In this document: positions 1 to 4,947 of the stretch, piece by piece
Layout: every line of letters starts with the position of its first letter
Numbering within the stretch: position 1 is the stretch's first letter
Assembly: GCA_023404805.1 (NCBI GenBank)
Contig: JAEYAL010000216.1
Location: 1 to 6,396 of the forward strand
DNA from: Actinomycetes bacterium
GTDB lineage: Bacteria > Actinomycetota > Thermoleophilia > Solirubrobacterales > Solirubrobacteraceae
DNA: 6,396 nt
Reading direction: 5' to 3'
Notes under the pieces: model-generated
What the model saw: the letters and a program-made list of their open reading frames with translations, nothing else
Databases searched by the model: none
What the model was told of the DNA's origin: nothing
Program-made: the position numbers and the translations under genes

Positions 1-3
1 CCG

Positions 4-699
4 CTAGCCGGCACTGAGCCCTCCGAGCAGCTCGAGCTCTCGCAGCCGCCACAGCTCGACGGCATCCGCGAGCGGCCCGTCGAGCTCGTCGGCGCTGACC
101 TCGTCGATACCCGCCGGGCCGACGACCGTGAGCTGGATCGGCGGCCCGAGGTAGACCGCGGCGACGTCGATGGCGTCGGCGACGGCGCGGTACGCCAGCA
201 TCTTGGCCGGCTCGACCCCGAGCGCTAGGCCGCCATGGAGCGCGGCCTGCCGCAACGCGACCTCGGCGAAGATGTCGCCGCTGCCGATCGAAGCGTGCCG
301 CGCGTGGAACTGGTGGTCGGCTCCGGTGCGCGGGATCGACAGGATGTGCGCGCCGTCGGGGCCGTGCCACGCGAAGAGGGAGGCGATCTCGGGCGCGGGC
401 GCGCCGTCGACGGGGACGTGGTCGCGCAGCGCCTGCTGCTGGATCGGGATCACGGTGCGCACGAGCTCGCGGCGAACCGCAGAGGCGCGGCCCGGTCGCA
501 GCTGCGCCTCGGCCAGCGCGCACGCGACCGACTGCTGCAGCCCCGCTGTCCCGGCACAGCCCCAGGCGAGCCAGCCGCCCTCGGTGAACAGCTTGCGCTG
601 CGCGGCCCGCGTCGGCTGGCCTGCCGCATCGATCGTGGCCTGGCCGTCGGAGGCCAGCACCACGGCGCCCGTGCAGCGCAGCGCCAGCACCAGCGTCAT
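4..699 (-). CDS. Proteasome/HslV-like Ntn-hydrolase (20S beta-type fold)
   Basis: A 231-residue protein of the proteasome superfamily, peptidases that use an N-terminal threonine. What is seen: it starts Met-Thr, so Met removal would expose Thr2 as the nucleophile. LASDGQAT at residues 15-22 carries the equivalent of Asp17 (D18) and closely resembles the GDGQAT of HslV. RKLF at 35-38 supplies the equivalent of Lys33 (K36). IGSG at 138-141 matches the conserved Gly-Ser-Gly with Ser129. There is no propeptide, unlike the usual actinobacterial PrcB but like HslV and Anbu. The RDxxSG motif (Asp166/Ser169) is not evident: the matching stretch, around 180-187, reads AAVYLGPP. The C-terminal ~35 residues (Glu/Leu-rich) extend past the core. 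Its ATG overlaps the TGA of the upstream gene as ATGA, which suggests translational coupling. No ATPase (HslU, Mpa) is in the window. The fold is fairly certain; substrate, partner and activity are unknown. Confidence 0.8.
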   Translation of the reverse strand: MTLVLALRCTGAVVLASDGQATIDAAGQPTRAAQRKLFTEGGWLAWGCAGTAGLQQSVACALAEAQLRPGRASAVRRELVRTVIPIQQQALRDHVPVDGAPAPEIASLFAWHGPDGAHILSIPRTGADHQFHARHASIGSGDIFAEVALRQAALHGGLALGVEPAKMLAYRAVADAIDVAAVYLGPPIQLTVVGPAGIDEVSADELDGPLADAVELWRLRELELLGGLSAG

Positions 700-1127
700 C
701 GATCGCGGAACACGGAGTTCACGGCGTACTCCGGGTGGTCGCGGTAGACGCGCCGCAGCAGCCCGTCGAACGACAGCGCGTCGAGCTCGCGCCGCAGCCG
801 GCCCACGGCGGCCAACCCCGCAGCGCCGTGGCGCAGCCCGCGCGCTTCGATGTGGGCCGCGCCTTGCGGGGTGGTCCTCGCCGCCTGCCAGCGCTCGCCC
901 CGCACATCGACGAGCTCCACCAGCCCGCTTCGCGCGAGCGCGCGCAGGTCGTCGTAGAGCGCCCGGCTCATCGGCCCGTACGCGTACGCCTCGAACGCGT
1001 ACTGCTCGTCAGCCGGGAGCTCGCCGCTCATCGCGAGCAGGAACAGCCCCTTCTGGAGCCGCACTGGATCGGCGGGGCGTTTGCCGCCGGCGTCGATGAA
1101 GGCGAGAAGCCAGTCGCTGGGCTGCAT
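696..1127 (-). CDS. YwgA/Panacea-like winged-helix protein (function unknown)
   Basis: A 143-residue protein (counted from the ATG at 1127) of unknown function. Seen: PVRLQKGLFLLA at residues 21-32, FEAYAYGPMSRALYDDL at 45-61, a helix and turn ending SGLVEL at 67-72, then W..A..TPQG at 80-89, and a C-terminal LLRRVYRDHPEYAVNSV at 123-139. The LQK...YGP...Y order recalls Panacea/SocA (DUF4065) proteins, and the C-terminal YxxxPEYxxxS is like Bacillus YwgA; both matches are from memory. Panacea-type proteins include antitoxins and the Caulobacter ClpXP adaptor SocA, so an adaptor or regulatory role is possible. A GTG at 1166 would add 13 Cys/Arg-rich residues. I prefer the ATG because homologous-looking sequence begins there and a TACGGT -10-like box lies 7 bases before it. 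The gene lies between the XRE gene and the proteasome-like gene, overlapping the latter by 4 bases. Confidence 0.7.
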   Translation of the reverse strand: MQPSDWLLAFIDAGGKRPADPVRLQKGLFLLAMSGELPADEQYAFEAYAYGPMSRALYDDLRALARSGLVELVDVRGERWQAARTTPQGAAHIEARGLRHGAAGLAAVGRLRRELDALSFDGLLRRVYRDHPEYAVNSVFRDR

Positions 1128-1163
1128 GCGGCAGACCGTATGGACGCAACTGCGGCGATTCGA
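1128..1163 (-). promoter_or_regulatory. Possible leaderless promoter of the winged-helix gene
   Basis: On the minus strand a TACGGT hexamer (1140 to 1135) fits the actinobacterial -10 pattern TAnnnT. It is followed by exactly 7 bases and then the ATG at 1127, the spacing typical of leaderless transcripts. GTCGAA (1163 to 1158 or adjacent) is a weak -35 candidate. No Shine-Dalgarno motif precedes the ATG, which fits leaderless starting. The whole gap up to the XRE stop (1128-1272) holds no credible gene and is extremely GC-rich. If the promoter is real, the winged-helix and peptidase genes can be expressed apart from the XRE gene. Confidence 0.35.
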
Positions 1164-1272
1164 CACGCGATTGCGACGATTCTGCGCAGGCGCTGCGCCG
1201 GAACTGCGCGTCGACCTGAGCCGCCGGCCATCGGTCCTGCGGCCGCCTGGCGCCGCGGCCGCGCCGCGCGGT

Positions 1273-1521
1273 CTACGCCTCGCCGTCGGCCGGCGGCTCT
1301 TCGTCGAACCGCTCGCCGATGTCAGCGGTCGTCACGCCGATCCCCGACGCGAGCCGTGCGATGACGTCCCAGCTCGGGTTGCGCGCGCCGCGCTCGATAT
1401 CGGAGATGTAGGTGGGGTGCAGGCCGCTCGCGGCCGAGACCTGCTCTTGAGTCAGGCCACGGGACACGCGGATCTGGCGCACGGCTCGGCCGAGCCGCTG
1501 CTGCACGATGCGATCGGCCAC
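1273..1521 (-). CDS. Small XRE/Cro-CI family DNA-binding protein
   Basis: An 82-residue protein that is almost entirely one helix-turn-helix domain of the Cro/C1 (HTH_3) type. Seen: LGRAVRQIRVSRGLTQEQVS at residues 10-29 (helices 1-2), ASGLHPTYISDIERGARNPS at 30-49 (the recognition helix with its typical YISxIERGxRxPS), then the fourth and fifth helices to about residue 70, and a short acidic tail ending DEEPPADGEA. There is no extra sensor or metal site. Length and layout match stand-alone autoregulators, including restriction-modification controller (C) proteins. The start is GTG at 1521, with AAGG 9 bases upstream (1534-1531) as ribosome binding site. It is the first gene of the minus-strand unit, 145 bases ahead of the winged-helix gene. 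The repeated AGTC/GACT-bearing elements upstream (1559-1724) are its most likely operators. The DNA-binding role is secure; the target genes are inferred. Confidence 0.88.
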   Translation of the reverse strand: MADRIVQQRLGRAVRQIRVSRGLTQEQVSAASGLHPTYISDIERGARNPSWDVIARLASGIGVTTADIGERFDEEPPADGEA

Positions 1522-1558
1522 TCGGGGGAACCTTGGTAGGCAGTGGATGCTCGCGCCA

Positions 1559-1724
1559 TAGGCGATGAGTGAAGTCAGGGGAAGTCCCCCGGATGATGCC
1601 CGGCTCGGCCGCCCGGCGATGTGGCGGCGCGCAGCCCGCTTGTCCCCCGGGCCGCCGACAGGGGATGCGCCGGTATTGACTTCGACGATCAGTCAAGTAA
1701 GTTCCACATCGACGATCAGTGAAG
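1559..1724. repeat. Three copies of a 16-base element, consensus TCGACGATCAGTSAAG
   Basis: Copies at 1682-1697 and 1709-1724 match at 15 of 16 positions and differ only in the S (C or G). They lie 27 bases apart. A third, weaker copy at 1559-1574 shares 13 of 16 positions with the second, including the core GATGAGTGAAG. Such repeats directly upstream of a small XRE gene are typical of operator sites. No other function was evident. Confidence 0.6.
1676..1696. promoter_or_regulatory. Inverted repeat TTGACT-N9-AGTCAA, possible XRE operator/promoter
   Basis: The 6-base arms are perfect (1676-1681 and 1691-1696) with a 9-base spacer, and the right arm belongs to the first 16-base repeat. Controller proteins of restriction-modification systems, which are small XRE proteins like the one at 1273-1521, recognise GACT/AGTC half-sites. 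Further AGTC copies at 1573-1576 and 1583-1586 sit one helical turn apart (GAAGTC at 1571 and at 1581). TTGACT also resembles a -35 hexamer on either strand, but no convincing -10 box follows. Confidence 0.4.
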
Positions 1725-1804
1725 GTCAGGTGGTGTTGCGCGGAAACGCCCCCAAGCAGGCCGCGCATGCCCCGGCCACCTCGGAGCGGCCACACGGGAT
1801 CGTC

Positions 1805-1874
1805 CGGAGCCCGTCCCCTGGGACGAGCGCGGGCTCCGCTGTGGGCTGGCTGGGCTTTGACGGGTCCAGCCAGC
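1805..1874 (-). terminator. Two tandem hairpins after the htrA-batA operon
   Basis: Hairpin one, nearest the VWA stop, pairs GCTGGCTGG (1845-1853) with CCAGCCAGC (1866-1874), a 9-bp perfect stem that can extend inward with G-U pairs. Hairpin two pairs CGGAGCCCG (1805-1813) with CGGGCTCCG (1830-1838), also 9 bp perfect. A third stem, CGGCCGCC (1879-1886) with GGCGGCCG (1901-1908), spans the stop codon itself. There is no T-tract, so if these are terminators they are of the U-less type reported from GC-rich bacteria. They might instead protect the 3' end of the mRNA. Confidence 0.45.
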
Positions 1875-1892
1875 TCGCCGGCCGCCGCCGCG

Positions 1893-2849
1893 TCAGCTCA
1901 GGCGGCCGACGAGCGCGAGGCTCGTGCCTGCGCCGAGCACGAGCAGCAGCAGCGCGCCGCCCGCGAAGGAGGTCGTGACCTCCTGCTTCTCGCGCTTCTT
2001 CGCGACCTGGCTGCCGAGCTGCTTGTAGACCTGCTCCAGCGAGGCGGCATCGGGCGCATCGAACGCCTGGCCGCCGGAGACCTTGGCGATCTGCGCGAGC
2101 GTCTCGCGGTCCGGTGGCACCTTCTGCGTGCGCGTGGTGCCGTCCTTGTTGGTGCTCGTGAGCACCCCGTTGTCGGTGCCGAGCGCCACGGTGTAGATCT
2201 TCACGCCGGCTTTCTTGGCGTTCTCGGCGATCGCCACCGGGTCCTGCCCGCGGACGGACTCGCCATCTGACAGCAGGATGATCGCGCCTGGTGCCGGCTT
2301 GCCGGTCTGCCCGGCTGGTCGGAGCACCTGCAGCGCGCGTACGAGCGCGTCGCCTGCGGCCGTGCTGCCACCGGGCTGGAGCGACGCGAGCTGCTGGCGG
2401 ACCGCCTCGCGGTCCGTCGTCGGCGCCGCCAGCATCTGCACCTCGTGGCTGAACGCGATCAGCCCGGTGCGGACGTCATCCGGCACCGCCGAGAGGAACG
2501 TGTTGCCCGCCTGTTTGGCCGCCGCCATCCGCCCGCCGGCGACGTCGTCGGCCTTCATCGAGCCGGAGCGGTCGGTCACGAGCATGACCGACGCCTTCTC
2601 GACCTTCACCGTCGCCTCCGCCTGCGGCCGCGCGATCGCCACCAGCAGCGTGGTGAGCGCCAGCAGGTAGAGGACCGGCCCGACGTGGCGCCGGGCGCCC
2701 GCCCGCTTCGGCACCACGGCGGGCGCGAGCGGGGCGGACACGAGGGCGGTGCGCGTGCGGCGCCGCTTGGCGTCGAAGGCCACGTAGGCCCAGATCGCCA
2801 GCGGCACCAGCACCAGCCCCAGCAGGAGGATCGGCGACTCGAAGCTCAC
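1893..2849 (-). CDS. BatA-type membrane protein with von Willebrand factor A domain
   Basis: A 318-residue membrane protein. Seen: hydrophobic segments at residues ~6-24 and ~57-74, a basic KRRRTR loop between them, a VWA domain from about 86 to 280, and a last hydrophobic segment at ~296-315. This is the layout of the Bat (aerotolerance) proteins. The metal-ion-dependent adhesion site is complete: DRSGS at 93-97, the Thr of GGSTAAGDAL (T163), and LLSDGES with D195. VWA domains bind protein ligands through Mg2+, and Bat proteins usually work with a MoxR AAA+ ATPase and a DUF58 protein, neither of which is in this window. The GTG at 2849 is chosen as the start because the first membrane helix begins at once. 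The longer frame to 2945 would add an Arg/Ser-rich stretch lying wholly inside the upstream gene. It starts 4 bases after the htrA-like stop, so the two are surely co-transcribed and probably coupled. The domain is certain; the cellular role is not. Confidence 0.85.
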   Translation of the reverse strand: MSFESPILLLGLVLVPLAIWAYVAFDAKRRRTRTALVSAPLAPAVVPKRAGARRHVGPVLYLLALTTLLVAIARPQAEATVKVEKASVMLVTDRSGSMKADDVAGGRMAAAKQAGNTFLSAVPDDVRTGLIAFSHEVQMLAAPTTDREAVRQQLASLQPGGSTAAGDALVRALQVLRPAGQTGKPAPGAIILLSDGESVRGQDPVAIAENAKKAGVKIYTVALGTDNGVLTSTNKDGTTRTQKVPPDRETLAQIAKVSGGQAFDAPDAASLEQVYKQLGSQVAKKREKQEVTTSFAGGALLLLVLGAGTSLALVGRLS

Positions 2850-2853
2850 CGGA

Positions 2854-4188
2854 CTACGGGATCTGGAAGGGGTTTGCGTCCGGCGACTCGCCGCCGCCGT
2901 TCGGCGACTGCTCGTCGGGCGACTGGCCGTTCGGGAGCTCGCCACCCGGCGTCGTCGGCGACGGCGACCCGCCCGAGGACGGTCCGCTCGTCGGCGCGTT
3001 GGCCGGGCGCTCGCCGAGCGTCACCTTCACCTCGGTCTGCTGGCCGTCGCGCTGGACCGTGAGCGTCACGGTATCGCCGGGCGCCTTGGTGTTCAGCACG
3101 CTGATGAGCTCGTCGGGGCTCTTGACGGCCTTGCCGTCGAGCGCGGTGATCTTGTCGCCGCCGCTGCCGGTGCTGAGATCGCCGGCCTTCAGGCCAGCCT
3201 TCTCGCCCGGGCCGTCCTCGGTGAGCTGGGCGACGTTCGCGCCGCTCTCGTCGTCGGTCTCCTGCAGGCTCGCGCCGAGGTACGGGCGCGCGATCGACTT
3301 GCCAGCGACGAGCTGCGGGATCACGGTGCGCACGGTGTTCGACGGGATCGCGAAGCCGATGCCCGTGTTGCCGCCGGCGGCCGTCGCGGCGATCTGCGAG
3401 TTCACGCCGATCACGCGGCCCTTGGCGTCGAGCAGCGGGCCGCCCGAGTTGCCGGGGTTGATGTTCGCGTCGGTCTGCAGGACCTTGTCGATGCTGAAGC
3501 CGTTCTGCGCCTGGATCTGGCGGCCGAGGCCCGAGATGATGCCCTGGGTCGCGGTGCGGTCGAGGCCGAGCGGGTAGCCGACGGCGAGCACCTCGTCGCC
3601 GGTCTTCACGTCATCGGAGTCGGCCAGCGCGAGCGCGACGAGCTTCTCGCCGACCTCGCTCGGGTCGACCTTCACGACCGCGAGGTCTGAGGAGACGTCG
3701 CGCCCGAGGACGCGCCCCTCGACGCTCTTGTCGCCGTCGTCGAACACGACGCGGACGGTCTGGTTCGTGTCGACGACGTGCGCGTTCGTGACGATCGTGC
3801 CGTTCGTGTCGACGATGAAGCCGGTGCCCGACGAGTTGCCGGTGCGCAGCTGCACGACGCCCTCCTGCGTCTGGCGGTAGATCTCGCCGGCGCGCGTCTC
3901 GGCCGTGTTGCCGTTGACGACCGGGAGCGTGACCGTGGCGCGCTCGTTGCCGCCGCCGCCGTTCTCGACCACGGCGCCGATGCCGAGAGCAGCCAGCACG
4001 AGCACCATCACGCCGCCGACGATCGCCACCGGGCGCTTGCGGCTCGGCAGGCGCCGCGGGGGAAGCGGCGCCTGCACCGGCTCCTGAACGCGGGTCGGTT
4101 CAGGGTCCGGCTCGAGCCAATCGTGGTCGGCCCCGTGGTCGCGGGGGCCGGCCCAAAGGTGTCGGCGGGGGCGGTGGTCAGCAGGCAT
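2854..4188 (-). CDS. HtrA/DegP-like membrane-anchored serine protease with PDZ domain
   Basis: A 444-residue trypsin-like protease of the HtrA family, which degrades or processes misfolded exported proteins. Seen: a charged cytoplasmic N-terminus (1-52) ending in basic SRKRP, one membrane helix (~53-73), a linker, then the protease domain from ~100 to 295 with the full catalytic triad: His137 (TNAHVV), Asp168 (SSDLAVVKV) and Ser248 (GNSGGP). One PDZ domain follows (~301-394), starting with PYLG. Within it an insertion-like LSTGSGGDK (338-346) separates AGLKAGD from ITALDGK. The last 50 residues are a Pro/Ser/Gly/Asn-rich, probably disordered tail with repeated SPD and SPN units. The catalytic part should lie outside the cytoplasmic membrane. 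The ATG at 4188 has no clear Shine-Dalgarno motif, but no better start precedes the membrane helix. It is the first gene of an operon with the VWA protein. Family assignment is very secure; which HtrA paralogue this is cannot be told. Confidence 0.93.
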   Translation of the reverse strand: MPADHRPRRHLWAGPRDHGADHDWLEPDPEPTRVQEPVQAPLPPRRLPSRKRPVAIVGGVMVLVLAALGIGAVVENGGGGNERATVTLPVVNGNTAETRAGEIYRQTQEGVVQLRTGNSSGTGFIVDTNGTIVTNAHVVDTNQTVRVVFDDGDKSVEGRVLGRDVSSDLAVVKVDPSEVGEKLVALALADSDDVKTGDEVLAVGYPLGLDRTATQGIISGLGRQIQAQNGFSIDKVLQTDANINPGNSGGPLLDAKGRVIGVNSQIAATAAGGNTGIGFAIPSNTVRTVIPQLVAGKSIARPYLGASLQETDDESGANVAQLTEDGPGEKAGLKAGDLSTGSGGDKITALDGKAVKSPDELISVLNTKAPGDTVTLTVQRDGQQTEVKVTLGERPANAPTSGPSSGGSPSPTTPGGELPNGQSPDEQSPNGGGESPDANPFQIP

Positions 4189-4217
4189 GCAGTCTCGGAA
4201 GGTGTGGGTCGGTGCGA

Positions 4218-4338
4218 TTCGCCGGGCCCTGCAACTGGGCAGGCGAACCGGTCATGACGAGCACCTTGCCATGGCGGGTGTCAATCCCATGTAAGCGAGA
4301 GCTGAGCGAACCCTGGGAACGCGCCGCGAGCCGGCGCG
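4218..4338. promoter_or_regulatory. Upstream region of the htrA-like gene: hairpins and a -35-like box
   Basis: On the minus strand a consensus TTGACA (4284 to 4279) lies 90 bases before the protease start, but at 16-19 bases downstream I find no good -10 box, so the promoter call is weak. Between it and the gene a two-part hairpin can form: TTCGCC (4218-4223) with GGCGAA (4242-4247), and inside it GCCC (4226-4229) with GGGC (4237-4240). This would lie in the 5' leader if that promoter is used. A further stem pairs CGCGCCG (4320-4326) with CGGCGCG (4332-4338) over a 5-base loop. Confidence 0.3.
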
Positions 4339-4347
4339 CGCCGCCGT

Positions 4348-4465
4348 TGGACCGGAAGAAGGACTCAACTTCGTGGTCGTTTTGCGACGCTGGACCGCGG
4401 TCCGTTTCGGCTCAGGGCGGACCGCGGCGCTAGGAATATGACGTGCGGCATAGTAGGGTGGACCG
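4348..4465 (+). promoter_or_regulatory. Repeated TGGACCG motifs and a palindrome, possible TetR operators
   Basis: GGACCGCGGTCC (4392-4403) is a perfect 12-base palindrome. Its half GGACCG recurs at 4349-4354, in GGACCGCGG at 4419-4427, and at 4460-4465 just before the tautomerase start codon; three of the four copies are preceded by T (TGGACCG). The cluster sits upstream of the enzyme/TetR operon, where a TetR-family dimer would be expected to bind, and the last copy lies between the ribosome binding site and the ATG. GGACCG is not rare in DNA this GC-rich, so the tie to the regulator is inference. Confidence 0.45.
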
Positions 4466-4466
4466 C
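4454..4466 (+). promoter_or_regulatory. Start signal of the tautomerase gene (SD or leaderless -10)
   Basis: Two readings are possible. AGGG at 4455-4458, 8 bases before the ATG at 4467, is a normal Shine-Dalgarno site. TAGGGT at 4454-4459 also fits the TAnnnT -10 pattern, with exactly 7 bases to the ATG, as in leaderless genes. Either reading selects the ATG at 4467 over the in-frame GTG at 4443. I see no clear -35 hexamer. Confidence 0.45.
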
Positions 4467-4916
4467 ATGCCGACCATGGACTTGACCTATCCGGAAGGCG
4501 CCCTCACCGCGGCGGCGCGCGAGGCGCTCGCCGAGGAGCTGACGACCACGCTGCTCCGCGCTGAAGGAGCTCCGAACACCGAGTTCTTCCGGAACGTGAC
4601 GTGGCTGTTCGTGCACGAGCTGCCGGCTGCCCACGTGTTGACCGCGGGGGCTCCGGCCCCGGCGCCAGTGTTCCGCCTCGAGGTCACCACGCCGCGGGGC
4701 GCGCTGTCCGACCGCCGCCGCAAGCAGCTCGTCGCGGAGGCCACGACGGCGATCCGCGAGGCCGCGGGGATCGCGGAGGAAGAGGCGCTGCGCGTGTGGG
4801 TGCTCTGCCGCGAGATCGACGAAGGCAGCTGGGGCGCCGCCGGCCACGTGATCGAGTTCGAGCAGCTCAAGGCCGCCGCGAAGGCCGAGCGCGACGCGGC
4901 CGGCGTCCAAAGCTGA
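4467..4916 (+). CDS. Tautomerase-superfamily enzyme (4-OT-like, two tandem units)
   Basis: A 149-residue protein of the tautomerase superfamily, enzymes that use an N-terminal proline as catalytic base or acid. Seen: Met1-Pro2, so Met removal would leave the catalytic Pro. A first beta-alpha-beta unit spans 2 to ~53 (MPTMDLTYPEGALT, a long Ala/Glu/Leu helix, then VTWLFVHELP), and a second spans ~68 to 130 (PVFRLEVTTPRGALSDRRRKQ, then RVWVLCREIDEGSWGAAGHV). Two fused 4-oxalocrotonate-tautomerase-like units of about this total length are known from cis-CaaD and MSAD. The WVLxREIxxGxWGAAGxV stretch matches, from memory, actinobacterial proteins annotated only as tautomerase family. The substrate is unknown. 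The gene is followed after 31 bases by a TetR gene and starts divergently from htrA. The pair looks like a self-regulated operon responding to a small molecule. Confidence 0.82.
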   Translation: MPTMDLTYPEGALTAAAREALAEELTTTLLRAEGAPNTEFFRNVTWLFVHELPAAHVLTAGAPAPAPVFRLEVTTPRGALSDRRRKQLVAEATTAIREAAGIAEEEALRVWVLCREIDEGSWGAAGHVIEFEQLKAAAKAERDAAGVQS

Positions 4917-4939
4917 GGGCTCCGCGTGCAAAGCTGAGG
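4903..4939 (+). repeat. 16-base direct duplication spanning the tautomerase stop and tetR ribosome site
   Basis: GCGTNCAAAGCTGAGG occurs at 4903-4918 and again at 4924-4939, 21 bases apart with a single difference (C or G at N). The tautomerase TGA stop (4914-4916) lies in the first copy. The GAGG of the second copy (4936-4939) is the ribosome binding site of tetR, 8 bases before its ATG. It looks like a small tandem duplication that gave the second gene its own Shine-Dalgarno sequence. Confidence 0.65.
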
Positions 4940-4947
4940 ACACGCCT

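Larger units (their letters stand above)
1522..1892. other. Intergenic region with operator-like repeats and hairpins
   Basis: This 371-base gap lies between the XRE start and the batA-like stop. I see no credible gene: reading frames on the plus strand run into the antisense of the VWA gene and resemble nothing. Locally it is less GC-rich (around 1674-1730) than the flanking genes, as promoters in such genomes often are. It contains three GATSAGTSAAG-type repeats (1559-1724), an inverted repeat TTGACT-N9-AGTCAA (1676-1696), a small GGGG-AAGT-CCCC hairpin (1578-1589) and two large hairpins (1805-1874). The first part probably controls the XRE gene, and the last part probably ends transcription of the htrA-batA operon. 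Confidence 0.6.

Noticed and set aside
170..1099. Long open frames on the plus strand opposite the peptidase and winged-helix genes
   Set aside because: They are Arg/Ala/Pro-rich shadows typical of high-GC DNA, while the minus-strand frames show clear family motifs.
1128..1166. GTG start at 1166 for the winged-helix gene
   Set aside because: It adds only a Cys/Arg-rich stretch without family likeness; the ATG at 1127 has a -10-like box at leaderless spacing.
1676..1703. Plus-strand promoter TTGACT-16-TAAGTT
   Set aside because: No credible plus-strand gene follows for almost 3 kb, and the hexamer is explained by the inverted repeat.
1322..1795. 157-residue minus-strand frame covering the XRE gene and the intergenic region
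   Set aside because: Arg/Pro-rich, overlaps the well-supported XRE gene in another frame and runs through the operator-like repeats.
1565..2270. Plus-strand frames reading from the intergenic region into the antisense of the VWA gene
   Set aside because: No recognisable domain and shadow-like composition; they oppose a gene with a complete MIDAS motif.
2850..2945. Longer N-terminus for the VWA protein
   Set aside because: The extra residues are Arg/Ser-rich, lie wholly within the htrA-like coding sequence, and precede an obvious membrane helix that starts at the GTG at 2849.
2445..3062. Plus-strand frame opposite the VWA/HtrA junction
   Set aside because: An Arg/His-rich antisense shadow of two firmly identified genes.
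4443..4466. GTG start at 4443 for the tautomerase
   Set aside because: It would bury the catalytic proline eight residues inside; the ATG at 4467 has AGGG at 8 bases and puts Pro at position 2.
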